Source: Bacillota bacterium (GTDB lineage: Bacteria; Bacillota; UBA4882; UBA8346). Taken from it: 64,000 bases of DNA. The first letter of the stretch is position 1. Each line of letters opens with the position of its first letter. Location of the stretch: the NCBI GenBank assembly GCA_029776205.1, contig JAKOTQ010000011.1:1-64000 (forward strand), read 5' to 3'. Positions 9,691 through 18,118 of this stretch are shown piece after piece. The position numbers and the translations under genes are program-made. A model generated the notes under the pieces. The model searched no databases, was not told where the DNA came from, and was given only the letters and a program-made list of their open reading frames with translations.

Positions 9691-9727
9691 AAAACCGTCC
9701 AAAAAAACCGGACGGTTTTGCTATTTT
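9691..9727 (+). terminator. Terminator after leuB
   Basis: AAAACCGTCC, a nine-base loop and GGACGGTTTT, followed by GCTATTTTT. The A-rich left flank means it may also serve the convergent minus-strand gene at 9755. Confidence 0.85.
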
Positions 9728-9754
9728 TCCGATAAATTTTACAACATACTTACT

Positions 9755-10093
9755 TCACCATCGAAATAGACGTGTCAACATCCAACCCAAAAGCGCGGCT
9801 CCCAATATGAACATCATAAATGGCAACGTCACCACAATGAGTCCGGCAATAACCAAACCCAAAATAATCCGTTGTAGAAGATTACCGGTTCCGAGTTGAA
9901 TATGTTTAACGTAAACTCTCCGTCCCGTGTCCGAGTATTCCTGTTCCCTATCATTTCGAAAATCCGTATCTTCAATCGTAATGCCTTGAAAATTTTCCCG
10001 CTCTTCCGGACTGAGTACCCTCACCGCCGGCCGACAGTTCGGACAAAACGTTCCATCCCCTTCAAATTGGGCACCGCACTTACTGCATTGCAT
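9755..10093 (-). CDS. Small zinc-ribbon membrane protein
   Basis: 112 aa. N-terminal zinc ribbon with CSKCGAQF and FCPNCRP (two CxxC pairs), a charged linker of about 40 residues, then a long hydrophobic C-terminal region (RIILGLVIAGLIVVTLPFMMFILGAALLGWML) that could form one or two membrane helices. The ribbon would face the cytoplasm. Start ATG 10093 is preceded by AGGAGG. No function can be named; zinc_ribbon_2-type proteins of this build are common, undescribed envelope proteins in Bacillota. It stands alone, convergent with leuB. Confidence 0.8.
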   Translation of the reverse strand: MQCSKCGAQFEGDGTFCPNCRPAVRVLSPEERENFQGITIEDTDFRNDREQEYSDTGRRVYVKHIQLGTGNLLQRIILGLVIAGLIVVTLPFMMFILGAALLGWMLTRLFRW

Positions 10094-10215
10094 GTTCTTC
10101 CTCCTGTTACGTTCATATTTAGTATACCCTAAACTGTCGGCCGGAAAATTCCCTAGAATCCGGCCTTAGAATCCATTACAATATTTAAGTAAACTATATA
10201 CCAAGGAGTGTATTC

Positions 10216-10836
10216 ATGACTGGAGTCTCTCTTGAAGTCGAAACGCGAATCCAATTCCCAACGGTTGAGGATGCTTTCACCGGAATCCCCTTCCTAAAAG
10301 AGTCCCTCACCCGGGAAAATTCATGGACAACCATTCATTACGGCCATTCTTTATTTGAAAAAGACCAAATCCTCCGCATCGGCACCATCCGGCGAAATAG
10401 CGGAACGGTCCAAACCTTTCTCGGTTGGAAAGGACCCGATCAGGGACAGTTTGCCAATATCCGCGAAGAGCTTGATGAGGAGATTACCAACGGAATCGAT
10501 GACAGCCAAATCCTGCGATTATTGGGTGGAATACCGCGTCATGCTGATCCGGCCTCGGTCATCAATGAACTGGCCCGTTTAAACTTTCTGCCCTTTATGG
10601 AGTTCAGCGGTAACAATCGCACCGGTTTTTATGAACCCCTCCAGATTCATTTGAAACTCATGCATTGTCCGATTCTTCGATGGCCGCTCTTGGTTGAATT
10701 GGAAAAAACCGCATCCACCCTTGAGGAAGCTATGATTTACCAGTCCGAGCTGGAACAGCTCATCGCAGACTTGGGATTAACGGCTTCCGTCATTCGGGAG
10801 GAACCTCCCGCTTTGCTTTATCAAACACGTTTCTGA
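10216..10836 (+). CDS. CYTH-like domain protein (tentative)
   Basis: 206 aa, soluble, beta-rich. The pattern resembles the CYTH fold (class IV adenylate cyclase / thiamine triphosphatase): an N-terminal strand of alternating charge (SLEVETRIQF), RIGTIRRNSG, the TFLGWKGPDQG turn, REELDEEI, FMEFSGNNRTGFY and a late LLVELEKTASTLEEA helix start. These match CYTH landmarks only loosely, and I recognise no exact family. Such proteins bind triphosphorylated substrates with divalent metal. ATG 10216 follows AAGGAG. It lies 24 bases before a Nudix gene without a terminator between, so both are probably co-transcribed. Confidence 0.6.
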   Translation: MTGVSLEVETRIQFPTVEDAFTGIPFLKESLTRENSWTTIHYGHSLFEKDQILRIGTIRRNSGTVQTFLGWKGPDQGQFANIREELDEEITNGIDDSQILRLLGGIPRHADPASVINELARLNFLPFMEFSGNNRTGFYEPLQIHLKLMHCPILRWPLLVELEKTASTLEEAMIYQSELEQLIADLGLTASVIREEPPALLYQTRF

Positions 10837-10860
10837 CACTCTTTCTTAAGGAGACCCCTT

Positions 10861-11361
10861 ATGATTACTGTTGCCAATGTAATCCTGATCCATCCTGAAA
10901 ACAGAAGTATATTGCTGGGTTGGAAAAAAACAGGTTTTGGACAAAGCAAATTAATTACCATCGGCGGCAAGGCCCAACCCGGCGAAACCCTTCAGGATGC
11001 TGCCGCCCGGGAACTTTTCGAAGAAACCGGTATAAAAGTAGACCCGTCCCAATTACATTCTGTGGGTCATATTGCCTTTTTCTTTACCGGTAAACCCGAA
11101 AGTAACCTTTCGGTTCATCTCTTTACAGCGTTCCACTGGGAAGGAGAAGCCCGGGAAACTGCTGAAATCAACCCTGTCTGGTTCGCTATGGACCAATTGC
11201 CTCTTGAAGATATGTGGCCGGACGCCCGTCACTGGCTTGTCTACATCCTTCAAGGCAAGTCCATCCAAGCCCAATTTACCTACGATGCCTCCGGCGAGAA
11301 TCTTCACACCTTCACAGTAACGATCAATCCTAACGGCATTACCAAAAATACCGCTTTTTAG
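10861..11361 (+). CDS. Nudix hydrolase, MTH1/8-oxo-dGTPase-like
   Basis: 166 aa with a perfect Nudix box, GGKAQPGETLQDAAARELFEETGI (first 20 residues: GGKAQPGETLQDAAARELFE). The flanks look more like eukaryotic MTH1 than E. coli MutT: GWKKTGFGQSKLITIGGK before the box and WFAMDQLPLEDMWPDARHWL after it, which in MTH1 carry purine-recognition residues. This suggests removal of oxidised purine nucleotides, though substrate is inferred. ATG 10861 follows AAGGAG. Its stop codon lies inside the terminator stem. Confidence 0.88.
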   Translation: MITVANVILIHPENRSILLGWKKTGFGQSKLITIGGKAQPGETLQDAAARELFEETGIKVDPSQLHSVGHIAFFFTGKPESNLSVHLFTAFHWEGEARETAEINPVWFAMDQLPLEDMWPDARHWLVYILQGKSIQAQFTYDASGENLHTFTVTINPNGITKNTAF

Positions 11362-11372
11362 CGGTATTTTGA
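11345..11372 (+). terminator. Terminator overlapping the Nudix stop codon
   Basis: AAAATACCGC-TTTTTA-GCGGTATTTT. The TAG stop (11359-11361) lies within the hairpin. Confidence 0.8.
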
Positions 11373-11469
11373 CAAAGCTGTATATATATCGAAAAAGGAG
11401 GAGGTTGTATTATCTTGTTAAACGGCATATGCCGCAAAAAGTTCCAACCCCCGTCGAATAATTTAATGT

Positions 11470-11709
11470 TTAATGATGATGTCCGTCGTTGCACCCACAG
11501 GTACAACCCTCATGATGCACATGTTCGTCGGCATTTTCCGGATCGACAATCTTTATCCGGTCCAACTGCGCTTTTACCTGCCCCCGGATGGCATCCAAAT
11601 AAATTCGGCGCAACCGGTCCCGTTCTTCCAGTTCAACCTCTGATAACGGTGAAATCTTAGATTGATGGTAAAGCTCGTTTAAACGGGCAATAACTTTATT
11701 TAGCTCCAT
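11470..11709 (-). CDS. DUF896 (YnzC-like) protein with His/Cys-rich tail
   Basis: 79 aa. Residues 1-60 (MELNKVIARLNELYHQSK through IKIVDPEN) match the DUF896 family, a small two-helix cytoplasmic protein of Bacillota (B. subtilis YnzC; a paralogue there is tied to the SOS response). The last 17 residues, HVHHEGCTCGCNDGHHH, hold six His and three Cys; I do not know this as part of the family and it looks like a metal-binding tail. ATG 11709 follows GGAGG; the earlier in-frame start at 11736 is rejected. It overlaps the end of the upstream glycosyltransferase gene by 14 bases, so the two are coupled. Confidence 0.85.
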   Translation of the reverse strand: MELNKVIARLNELYHQSKISPLSEVELEERDRLRRIYLDAIRGQVKAQLDRIKIVDPENADEHVHHEGCTCGCNDGHHH

Positions 11710-12844
11710 GTTTTCCTCCAATACCCCAACGTTCATGAATATACTCCAAAATGTCCCTGGCCGCCTCAGGACGCCCTAACCGTTTCGCGTTTTCTTTTAC
11801 CGTCCTAAGCTGTTCGGGTTGTTCCAGTAGAGTTTCAATATGCTCCCGAGCTTCCTGCGGATTTTTGACCTGCCAACCCGCTCCCTGCCCGACAACAAAC
11901 CGACAGTTGCTCAATTCCTGACCGGGAATAGGATAGAGCACGATCATCGGCAAATGTTTAGCCATCGCTTCCGTCGTTGTCAGCCCGCCGGATTTGGTAA
12001 TCATAATATCAGCAACTTCCATCAATTCATGCATATTATCGACAAAACCGTAAACCCTAACATGATGGGCTGTGCCCTCCACCCGCCGAGATACTGCTGC
12101 CTGTAATTGAGGATTATTACCGCAAACCACCAACAGCTGACAGGGTTGTCCGATCTTCAAAACCTCATCGACCATCTCTTCCACCGGACCCACTCCAAAT
12201 CCGCCGCTGGCAATCAGCACCGTAAAACGATCCGGCAATAAGCCAAGGCGATTCCGGATGTCAGCCCGGTCAAGTTCCTTAGCGAACACCGGATCAATCG
12301 GAATCCCAAAAGGCCGAATCTTCTCAGAGGAAACTCCAAGCCGGTTTAAATAAGGCGTCAACAAAGGATCCGGCGTAATATAGAGATCAACGCCTGAATC
12401 CACCCACATGGCATGAGGATAGTAATCGGTAATACACGTCACCAGAACCGAACGGATGTGATCTTTCTTTTTCAAGTTGGAAATAATTTCATTGGGGAGA
12501 AAGTGAGTGGTTAACACTAAATCCGGTTTTTCTTTTAAAATCAACTCTTCAAAGGACTTGCAATGATACCCATTGGTGATACGGCGAAAATATCGGGAAA
12601 CCCTATCAACAAGCCGCACATCGGTCAAATGGTACATCAAACCCCACAACCAGGGAACCCGATTCACCATGGTTAAATAAGTTTGGGGATAGGTTTTCCG
12701 AAAAACAGGTGTCGCATAATCCAGTGTATCGATAATCTTGACATCCGCTTCGGGAAAAACCTGGCCAGTCATCCGATATAAGGCTTCAGCGGCCCGCCGA
12801 TGGCCGGCACCGCTATTAGTATACACAATGAAAATCTTGCTCAG
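11696..12844 (-). CDS. MGDG synthase-family glycosyltransferase (processive diacylglycerol glucosyltransferase-like)
   Basis: MurG/MGDG-synthase type GT28 enzyme: N-terminal Rossmann domain with the loop YTNSGAGHRRAAEAL, then the C-terminal donor domain with LIASGGFGVG, VYGFVDNMHELM and MITKSGGLTTTEAMAKHLPMI. Relatives (UgtP/YpfP) glucosylate diacylglycerol at the inner membrane face to make glycolipids and lipoteichoic-acid anchors. The first strand IFIVYTNSG extends upstream of the track's GTG (12826). No ATG, GTG or TTG is in frame before the stop at 12878-12880; a CTG at 12844 lies nine bases after AGGAGG and is the best candidate start, which is unusual. Overlaps the DUF896 gene downstream. 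Confidence 0.9.
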   Translation of the reverse strand: MSKIFIVYTNSGAGHRRAAEALYRMTGQVFPEADVKIIDTLDYATPVFRKTYPQTYLTMVNRVPWLWGLMYHLTDVRLVDRVSRYFRRITNGYHCKSFEELILKEKPDLVLTTHFLPNEIISNLKKKDHIRSVLVTCITDYYPHAMWVDSGVDLYITPDPLLTPYLNRLGVSSEKIRPFGIPIDPVFAKELDRADIRNRLGLLPDRFTVLIASGGFGVGPVEEMVDEVLKIGQPCQLLVVCGNNPQLQAAVSRRVEGTAHHVRVYGFVDNMHELMEVADIMITKSGGLTTTEAMAKHLPMIVLYPIPGQELSNCRFVVGQGAGWQVKNPQEAREHIETLLEQPEQLRTVKENAKRLGRPEAARDILEYIHERWGIGGKHGAK

Positions 12845-13048
12845 TGGTTCAAACCTCCTCGCCCCAATACCGACACTTCATTTTGCGTCTTAATTATAAA
12901 GCTTTCCTATATATCCGGCAAGGACAAAATGAGCTCTCGGTATATGGTTAAACCTTTTTTAAAACCCTCTTTTCCTGCATTTCAATAAAGGAAATTCTTT
13001 TTTGCAGAGCGAATAAAAGGAAGAACTTCAAGATACAGGGTGATTAAT

Positions 13049-14236
13049 ATGAAAAAACAATGGCTATTAATTCCGCTCCCATTTCTTATTCTCATTTTCT
13101 TGTTCGCATGGATTATTTACGCCAAACAACCGTCTCAAGAAACCGCTACCACGCAACCTGTTGACTCCAGTGAAACAACAGTTGCCGATACCCCTTTGCA
13201 ACCGGCTCCTGCCGTAACCGAACCAACCGAATCTACAGAACCAACCATCACCAAGGTCCCTTGGACCAAGCCTGAATATGTAAAAGGGGTTTACGCCACC
13301 GGATGGATGGCCGGTTCGGACAAGTGGTTTCCCCGCATTATTCAATTTATTAATGAAACCGAAGTCAATGCTTTAGTGATCGATGTTAAAGATGATACCG
13401 GGACCTTAAGCTATAGTTCATCCATTCCTTTGGTGAACCAAACCAAGGCTTTTGAACGGAAAATCCGGGATCCCCAAAAGATGTTCGCTTTATTGAAAGA
13501 AAATCAAATCTATCCCATTGCCCGGATCGTGGTATTTAAAGATCCTTTTATGGCCAATCAAAAACCGGAATGGGCAGTTAAAAATAAAAACGGCGGACTG
13601 TGGACTGACCGGAAAGGACTCCATTGGGTCGACCCATATAACAAGGAATACTGGGATTATATCATTGACATCTCCAAAGAGGCTATCGCCTTAGGTTTCC
13701 AAGAGATTCAATACGACTATGTCCGTTTCACCAGCGATGGCAATGTGAAAGAATGCGTGTATCCTTTCAATAACGGCAACGCACCAGAAGATGTTATCAA
13801 AGAGTTTCTCCAATATGCCCGAAAACAGTTGGAGCCTTACCAAGTTCCTGTCTCAGCCGATATCTTCGGCTTGACAACCAGTGCCGATGCAGACCTGGGC
13901 ATCGGGCAACGCTTTGAGAAAATTGCCGAAAGCGTGGATATCGTCTGCCCAATGGTCTACCCGTCCCACTATATCCCCGGGAATTTTGGGTTGAAAAACC
14001 CGGATTTACAGCCATATGAAACGGTTTACCGCAGTCTGGTCGACGCTAAAAATCGATTGGAACAGGCCGGTATTACAACCACCCTGTTACGCCCCTGGCT
14101 TCAGGACTTCAGCTTAGGCAACCCGTACGGCCGGGCTCAGATTCAAGCCCAAATCAAAGCAGTCCACGATGCCGGGCTGAAAGAATGGATCTTCTGGAAT
14201 CCAAGTTGCAAATATCAAGTTGAAAAATACCGGTAA
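13049..14236 (+). CDS. DUF4015 putative glycoside hydrolase, membrane-anchored
   Basis: 395 aa. N-terminal membrane anchor (LLIPLPFLILIFLFAWIIY), a Thr/Pro/Glu-rich linker to about residue 75, then a TIM-barrel-type domain of the DUF4015 putative glycoside hydrolase family: GVYATGWMAGS, ALVIDVKDDTGTLSY, YPIARIVVFKDPF, EIQYDYVRFTSDG, VPVSADIFGL, VCPMVYPSHY and LLRPWLQDFS. The acidic residues at strand ends (DVKDD, YDYVRF) are likely catalytic. It would act outside the membrane on an unknown polysaccharide. ATG 13049 follows AGGGTGATT. A close paralogue with a frameshift lies at 29330-30509. Confidence 0.9.
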   Translation: MKKQWLLIPLPFLILIFLFAWIIYAKQPSQETATTQPVDSSETTVADTPLQPAPAVTEPTESTEPTITKVPWTKPEYVKGVYATGWMAGSDKWFPRIIQFINETEVNALVIDVKDDTGTLSYSSSIPLVNQTKAFERKIRDPQKMFALLKENQIYPIARIVVFKDPFMANQKPEWAVKNKNGGLWTDRKGLHWVDPYNKEYWDYIIDISKEAIALGFQEIQYDYVRFTSDGNVKECVYPFNNGNAPEDVIKEFLQYARKQLEPYQVPVSADIFGLTTSADADLGIGQRFEKIAESVDIVCPMVYPSHYIPGNFGLKNPDLQPYETVYRSLVDAKNRLEQAGITTTLLRPWLQDFSLGNPYGRAQIQAQIKAVHDAGLKEWIFWNPSCKYQVEKYR

Positions 14237-14242
14237 TAACAA

Positions 14243-14272
14243 AGAGGAGGCATTCTGCCTCCTTTCTCGTTG
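14243..14272 (+). terminator. Terminator after the DUF4015 gene
   Basis: AAGAGGAGGCA-TTC-TGCCTCCTTTCTCGTT: a strong short hairpin 10 bases past the stop. Confidence 0.7.
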
Positions 14273-14326
14273 CCGTCATGTAAATAATCCGGACAGTCTG
14301 AAAAACCGATTGAATCTAATTTATCT

Positions 14327-15007
14327 TTACAAGTTTTCCCGGGATGTTTCAAAGGATTTAACGATATGTTCCTTGGCCCGGAGTAAATCCCGGTCATAAA
14401 TGGCCCGGAATAAGGCACGATGGTTCTCTAAAACATATTCCGGCCCGACCTGCATCACCGTCTTTTTAATAGGATATGCAAAAAGATGCATCACCATTTT
14501 GCCGATTCGAATAAACGTCGGGTTTTTGGTTAACTCCAATAACCGCAGGTGAAATTGGAAATCCAACTCTCCCAGCAACTCCAGATCGCCTTCGGCCATC
14601 TTTTGTTCGAACTCATCCAGTTCCTTGGCTAATACATTTAACTCAGCCTGAGTTGCTTTCTTGATCACCAGTTCCACAGAGTCCACTTCCAGCAGAACCC
14701 GAAGTTCAAACAACTCATCTTTGGACCCCTTCTCGATAATCAAGCCGAAGATCAACGGATCCAACATGAATTGGGAAGCCGACGTCGCCACAAAGGTCCC
14801 TCCCCGTTTCTTGGCAACCAGAACCCCAAGCCCTCCCAGAGTTTTCAGGGCTTCCCGCAACGACGTGCGGCTTACTCCCAACTGCACTGCCAGCTCCGGT
14901 TCAGGAGGCAGCCGGTCCCCCGGCTTGAGCTCGCCCTTTATCAACGACTGGGTTATTTTATCGATAATCTGCTGTACCACTGTACTCGATTGAATCGGCT
15001 GAAACAC
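14327..15007 (-). CDS. FadR-type GntR family transcriptional regulator
   Basis: 226 aa. Winged-helix GntR domain at residues 10-75 (SLIKGELKPGDRLPPEPELA, LGVSRTSLREALKTLGGLGV, KKRGGTFVA) followed by an all-helical FCD ligand-binding domain (ELFELRVLLEVDSVELVI, ELDFQFHLRLLEL, ENHRALFRAIYDRDLLRAKE). FCD regulators usually sense an organic acid and repress nearby catabolic genes. Start is GTG 15007 behind GAGGTGATT. No metabolic genes adjoin it, so the target is not evident; the gene ends convergent to DUF4015. Confidence 0.93.
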   Translation of the reverse strand: MFQPIQSSTVVQQIIDKITQSLIKGELKPGDRLPPEPELAVQLGVSRTSLREALKTLGGLGVLVAKKRGGTFVATSASQFMLDPLIFGLIIEKGSKDELFELRVLLEVDSVELVIKKATQAELNVLAKELDEFEQKMAEGDLELLGELDFQFHLRLLELTKNPTFIRIGKMVMHLFAYPIKKTVMQVGPEYVLENHRALFRAIYDRDLLRAKEHIVKSFETSRENL

Positions 15008-15857
15008 ACAATCACCTCATTAAAGTATGGCCAAATGACGGCCTAAAAAAACACGTATTCACCCGGCGGTTTCATCCGCTCCGGAATCAATTTCGCCGTC
15101 CCACCGGTTAAATTAGCATAAGAAACAGTCCCAGTGAAAGCTTAACCTCAGTTAACCAACTACATCATCCAATCATGGGACCATCCATCATTTCATGAAT
15201 TCGTTTTTAAACCGAAAAGGGCTTTCGGCTGAACCCAAATTCCAAACCTAAAAATTATAACATAAAAATTACTTATTTTGATTTACTTCTCTATTAATTT
15301 TAGTTTTCCTGCTAATGGGGAACTCATTCAGGCAATAACAAAGTTGGAAATTTTTAATCTGATCTTTTTATCTTTCACGGCAAATCGAAATAATCTTAAA
15401 TTTTATCCTTGGAACGCCAATACGTATAGACTCCACATAAAATGGCAAACCCCATCTTGATGGCATTTGGGGCAATACATGGATATCACTCCCCAGAGAG
15501 ATATTTAATTAAACGTCGATTGTTCAAGGCATTAAATGTATTTCTGCTAATAACATCACTTTATATTTCTGGTATGCCTCCAAAAGAAAGCCTACCCTGG
15601 AAAGACCATTGGATTGGGTATCAATCATCGAAGAGCCTATCACTAAGGCCTTAACGATTATATAGCGAACCAAATAATTTTACATTTTTTTGAAATTTCC
15701 TTCGTGTTTTCAAAAGATTCATTTATAAACTCCATACTTTTTACCTCCCAATGCAATCAGTTTACGTTTAACTTACTACCCTACATAATTCGAGCAACAC
15801 CCACATCACTCCAATTCTCAAACACAAAACCCTCACTGAAATGAGGAGTTTATCAAA
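15008..15857. other. 850-base AT-richer gap, no reliable gene
   Basis: Between the GntR gene and the terminator at 15860. The track's plus ORFs 15278-15460 and 15442-15654 have no ribosome binding site and no recognisable sequence. The minus strand has a small frame with a good ribosome binding site (15658-15735, separate entry) and, downstream of it, shifted frames reading ALVIGSSMIDTQSNGLSRV and IKMGFAILCGVYTYWRSKD. This could be a decayed short membrane gene. Confidence 0.4.
15658..15735 (-). pseudogene. Possible start of a decayed small gene
   Basis: ATG at 15735 is preceded by GGGAGG with an eight-base gap. The frame MEFINESFENTKEISKKCK runs only 25 codons to TAA at 15658. Another frame continues open as YIIVKALVIGSSMIDTQSNG past this stop, as if a frameshift had occurred. 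I recognise no family. It may equally be a real micropeptide or chance. Confidence 0.25.
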
Positions 15858-15883
15858 ATAAAAAAACCCGCCTTAGCGGGTTT
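15858..15883 (-). terminator. Terminator after the TolB-like gene
   Basis: Minus strand AAACCCGC-TAAG-GCGGGTTT followed by TTTTATTTTG; 50 bases past the stop at 15934. Confidence 0.88.
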
Positions 15884-15933
15884 AATTTTTACTTTCATGA
15901 TCTGCCGGATTAATCCGGCGATTAATTTTTTCA

Positions 15934-16965
15934 TCATGTTTCCGGAACATTTATCACCCATACCGCCGGGCGAATACTTCGGAATGTAAAAAACGCCAGT
16001 TTTTTCCCGTCCGGGCTCCAGCTTAACGAGCCACCATTGAGGCCCACCTTATTGACGAGATAGGTCACTTGTCCGGTCGCTAAATCCATGATATAAAGGC
16101 TTCCCCGATCAAACTTGCCATTACCCTCTTTGGAGATGATCCGATCTGAGATAAAAGCCAATTTCGTGCCATCCGGCGACAACACCGGCGAACGATTGTC
16201 ATAACGGTCTTGAACCACCGGTTCCATCGCCTGGGTCACCGGATCAATCGCCCAAATACTTCCCGGGCCATAATCCATCACTTGATAGGTTTGTCCGTTC
16301 ACCGTTACGTTTTTAGGCCGGGGAGTAAAACGGGTAAAATAGATTTTCCCGTCAGCACTCCACCAGGGCGACTGCAATATTTCTTGACCGTTTCCGGCCA
16401 GGACTTTGACATCCTTCTCGTTCACCCCGACGATCATCAACTGGGATTGATAGGGCCCCTGATCCCGGGTGAACACAATTTGGCTGCCATCCGGCGACCA
16501 GGCCGGATCCCGATCCTGAGGCCCGGTGGTCAATTGCCGGCCGGCACCGCTTCGCATATCCTTCAACCAAATCGCTGAAGATAAATTGCTGCTGCTATTG
16601 AACGTCCGCCGCGTCATGACCACCTGGCTGCCATCCGGCGACCAGCGGGGCGAACTGTCGATCAACCCTTCGGTATTCGTCAACAAAGACGGCATTTGAG
16701 CCGGCTCCAACTGCCAATACCAAATACGCATCTTGGACGCAGGCTCGCCTTGCATCTTGCCTGAAAAAACTACAGTTTTCCCATCGGGAGACCAATCCAA
16801 CGTCCAAACATCCATATTGGCCGGCAACATTCGGCTTTCAGTTCCTGCCGCGTTGGAAAGAACCACAGGAGATTCCTGCTGGGTACTACCTGTTTCCCCG
16901 GCCAAACCGGCAGTAGAAACCGCCAACAGAAATAAACAGGCTAAAGTAAATCGGATCCATTTCAT
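15934..16965 (-). CDS. Secreted TolB-like beta-propeller (PD40 repeat) protein
   Basis: 343 aa with a signal peptide (MKWIRFTLACLFLLAVSTAG, cut near AGLAG). Six PD40 blades are visible, each with a variant of WSPDGxxxxF: SPDGKTVVFSG, SPDGSQVVMTR, SPDGSQIVFTR, SADGKIYFTR, SPDGTKLAFIS and SPDGKKLAFFT. No peptidase domain follows, so it is probably a binding or scaffold propeller outside the membrane. ATG 16965 follows AGGAAG. It lies 76 bases downstream of murB on the same strand and ends at its own terminator. Function unknown. Confidence 0.88.
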   Translation of the reverse strand: MKWIRFTLACLFLLAVSTAGLAGETGSTQQESPVVLSNAAGTESRMLPANMDVWTLDWSPDGKTVVFSGKMQGEPASKMRIWYWQLEPAQMPSLLTNTEGLIDSSPRWSPDGSQVVMTRRTFNSSSNLSSAIWLKDMRSGAGRQLTTGPQDRDPAWSPDGSQIVFTRDQGPYQSQLMIVGVNEKDVKVLAGNGQEILQSPWWSADGKIYFTRFTPRPKNVTVNGQTYQVMDYGPGSIWAIDPVTQAMEPVVQDRYDNRSPVLSPDGTKLAFISDRIISKEGNGKFDRGSLYIMDLATGQVTYLVNKVGLNGGSLSWSPDGKKLAFFTFRSIRPAVWVINVPET

Positions 16966-17041
16966 GCTGAATCTTCCTTATGTTTTTTCTTCCTAATTTC
17001 GCCTTATTTCGGCATATCCCTTTAAAAACCTTCTCGGAAAA

Positions 17042-17953
17042 CTATTCCTCTCCGACCACCTTGACTTCCGGAACCAACTCAACCCCATACCTGGATTTGA
17101 TTTCATGTTGAATATGGGCGATCAAGCGAAGCACATCATCAGCCGTAGCTCCGCCGGTATTCACGATAAACCCGGCATGTTTCAACGACACCTGGGCTCC
17201 GCCGATAGCATACCCTTTTAAACCGGCCTTTTCAATCAGAGGGCCCACATAATAACCTTCCGGCCGGCGAAAGACGCTGCCGGCACTAGGAAGTTCCAAC
17301 GGTTGCTTACTCTCCCGCCGTTCGGTAAGATCCGCAATTTTATCGAGGCATGTCTGGGCGTCAGCAGAAGTTAGATGCAATTCAGCCATTACAATAATCT
17401 CCGGCCGGAATTGAAACCGGCTCTTTCTATACCCAAGCTCCAGTTCGTCTTTAGAATACCAACTTAGTCCCTGATCCAAACTGTATGCTTGAACCCGCTG
17501 AAGCACCTGGCTCATCTCGCCATCGTAAGCACCGGCATTCATATATACGGCTCCGCCCACGGTTCCCGGTATGCCACAGGCAAACTCCAGGCCGGAAAGG
17601 CCTGCTCTAGCCGTTTCCCGGGATAAGTCCCCCAATGTCATACCGGCTCCAGCACGAACCGTATTGCCATCTCTCTCCCACGTTAAAAAATCGCCCGTCA
17701 ACTTGATGACGATGCCGCGAATGCCTTTATCTCTGACAAGCAAGTTGGACCCGAGACCCAACAACATCCATGGCACCGAAAACTCCCGGCAAAATTCCAT
17801 CACCCGTGCCAATTGACCGACATCCTCCGGCTCCACCAATAAATCTGCCGGGCCTCCGATCTTAAATGTGGTCAGCTCTGCCATAGGATAATTCCGTTGT
17901 TGCTTAATTCCTGCTAAAATACTACCGGCCTTTTGTTGCCAATCTGCTTTCAT
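17042..17953 (-). CDS. murB: UDP-N-acetylenolpyruvoylglucosamine reductase
   Basis: FAD enzyme that reduces UDP-GlcNAc-enolpyruvate to UDP-MurNAc, the second committed step of peptidoglycan synthesis, in the cytoplasm. 303 aa, the short type of Gram-positives. Seen: TFKIGGPADLLVEPED, the FAD-binding LGLGSNLLVRDKGIRG, ACGIPGTVGGAVYMNAGAYDG, the active-site Ser in LPSAGSVFRRPEGYY and the C-terminal Glu in LVPEVKVVGEE. ATG 17953 follows GGAGGAA. It stands before the TolB-like gene and diverges from splB. Confidence 0.97.
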   Translation of the reverse strand: MKADWQQKAGSILAGIKQQRNYPMAELTTFKIGGPADLLVEPEDVGQLARVMEFCREFSVPWMLLGLGSNLLVRDKGIRGIVIKLTGDFLTWERDGNTVRAGAGMTLGDLSRETARAGLSGLEFACGIPGTVGGAVYMNAGAYDGEMSQVLQRVQAYSLDQGLSWYSKDELELGYRKSRFQFRPEIIVMAELHLTSADAQTCLDKIADLTERRESKQPLELPSAGSVFRRPEGYYVGPLIEKAGLKGYAIGGAQVSLKHAGFIVNTGGATADDVLRLIAHIQHEIKSRYGVELVPEVKVVGEE

Positions 17954-18118
17954 GTTTCCTCCATCGACGCATTACTTTCCATAATATTATTAAAAGAAGC
18001 GGAAAATATATTACCGGGTCACGTTCCTAAGGCCTAATCCCGGCTGCCAACAGCATTATGAATAACGTACCGTTTCCACTATTATAATTCCTGTATATTC
18101 TCAAGGAAGGCAAATTCC

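Noticed and set aside
15278-15654. Two plus ORFs in the GntR-TolB gap
   Set aside because: No ribosome binding sites and no recognisable sequence; they overlap each other.
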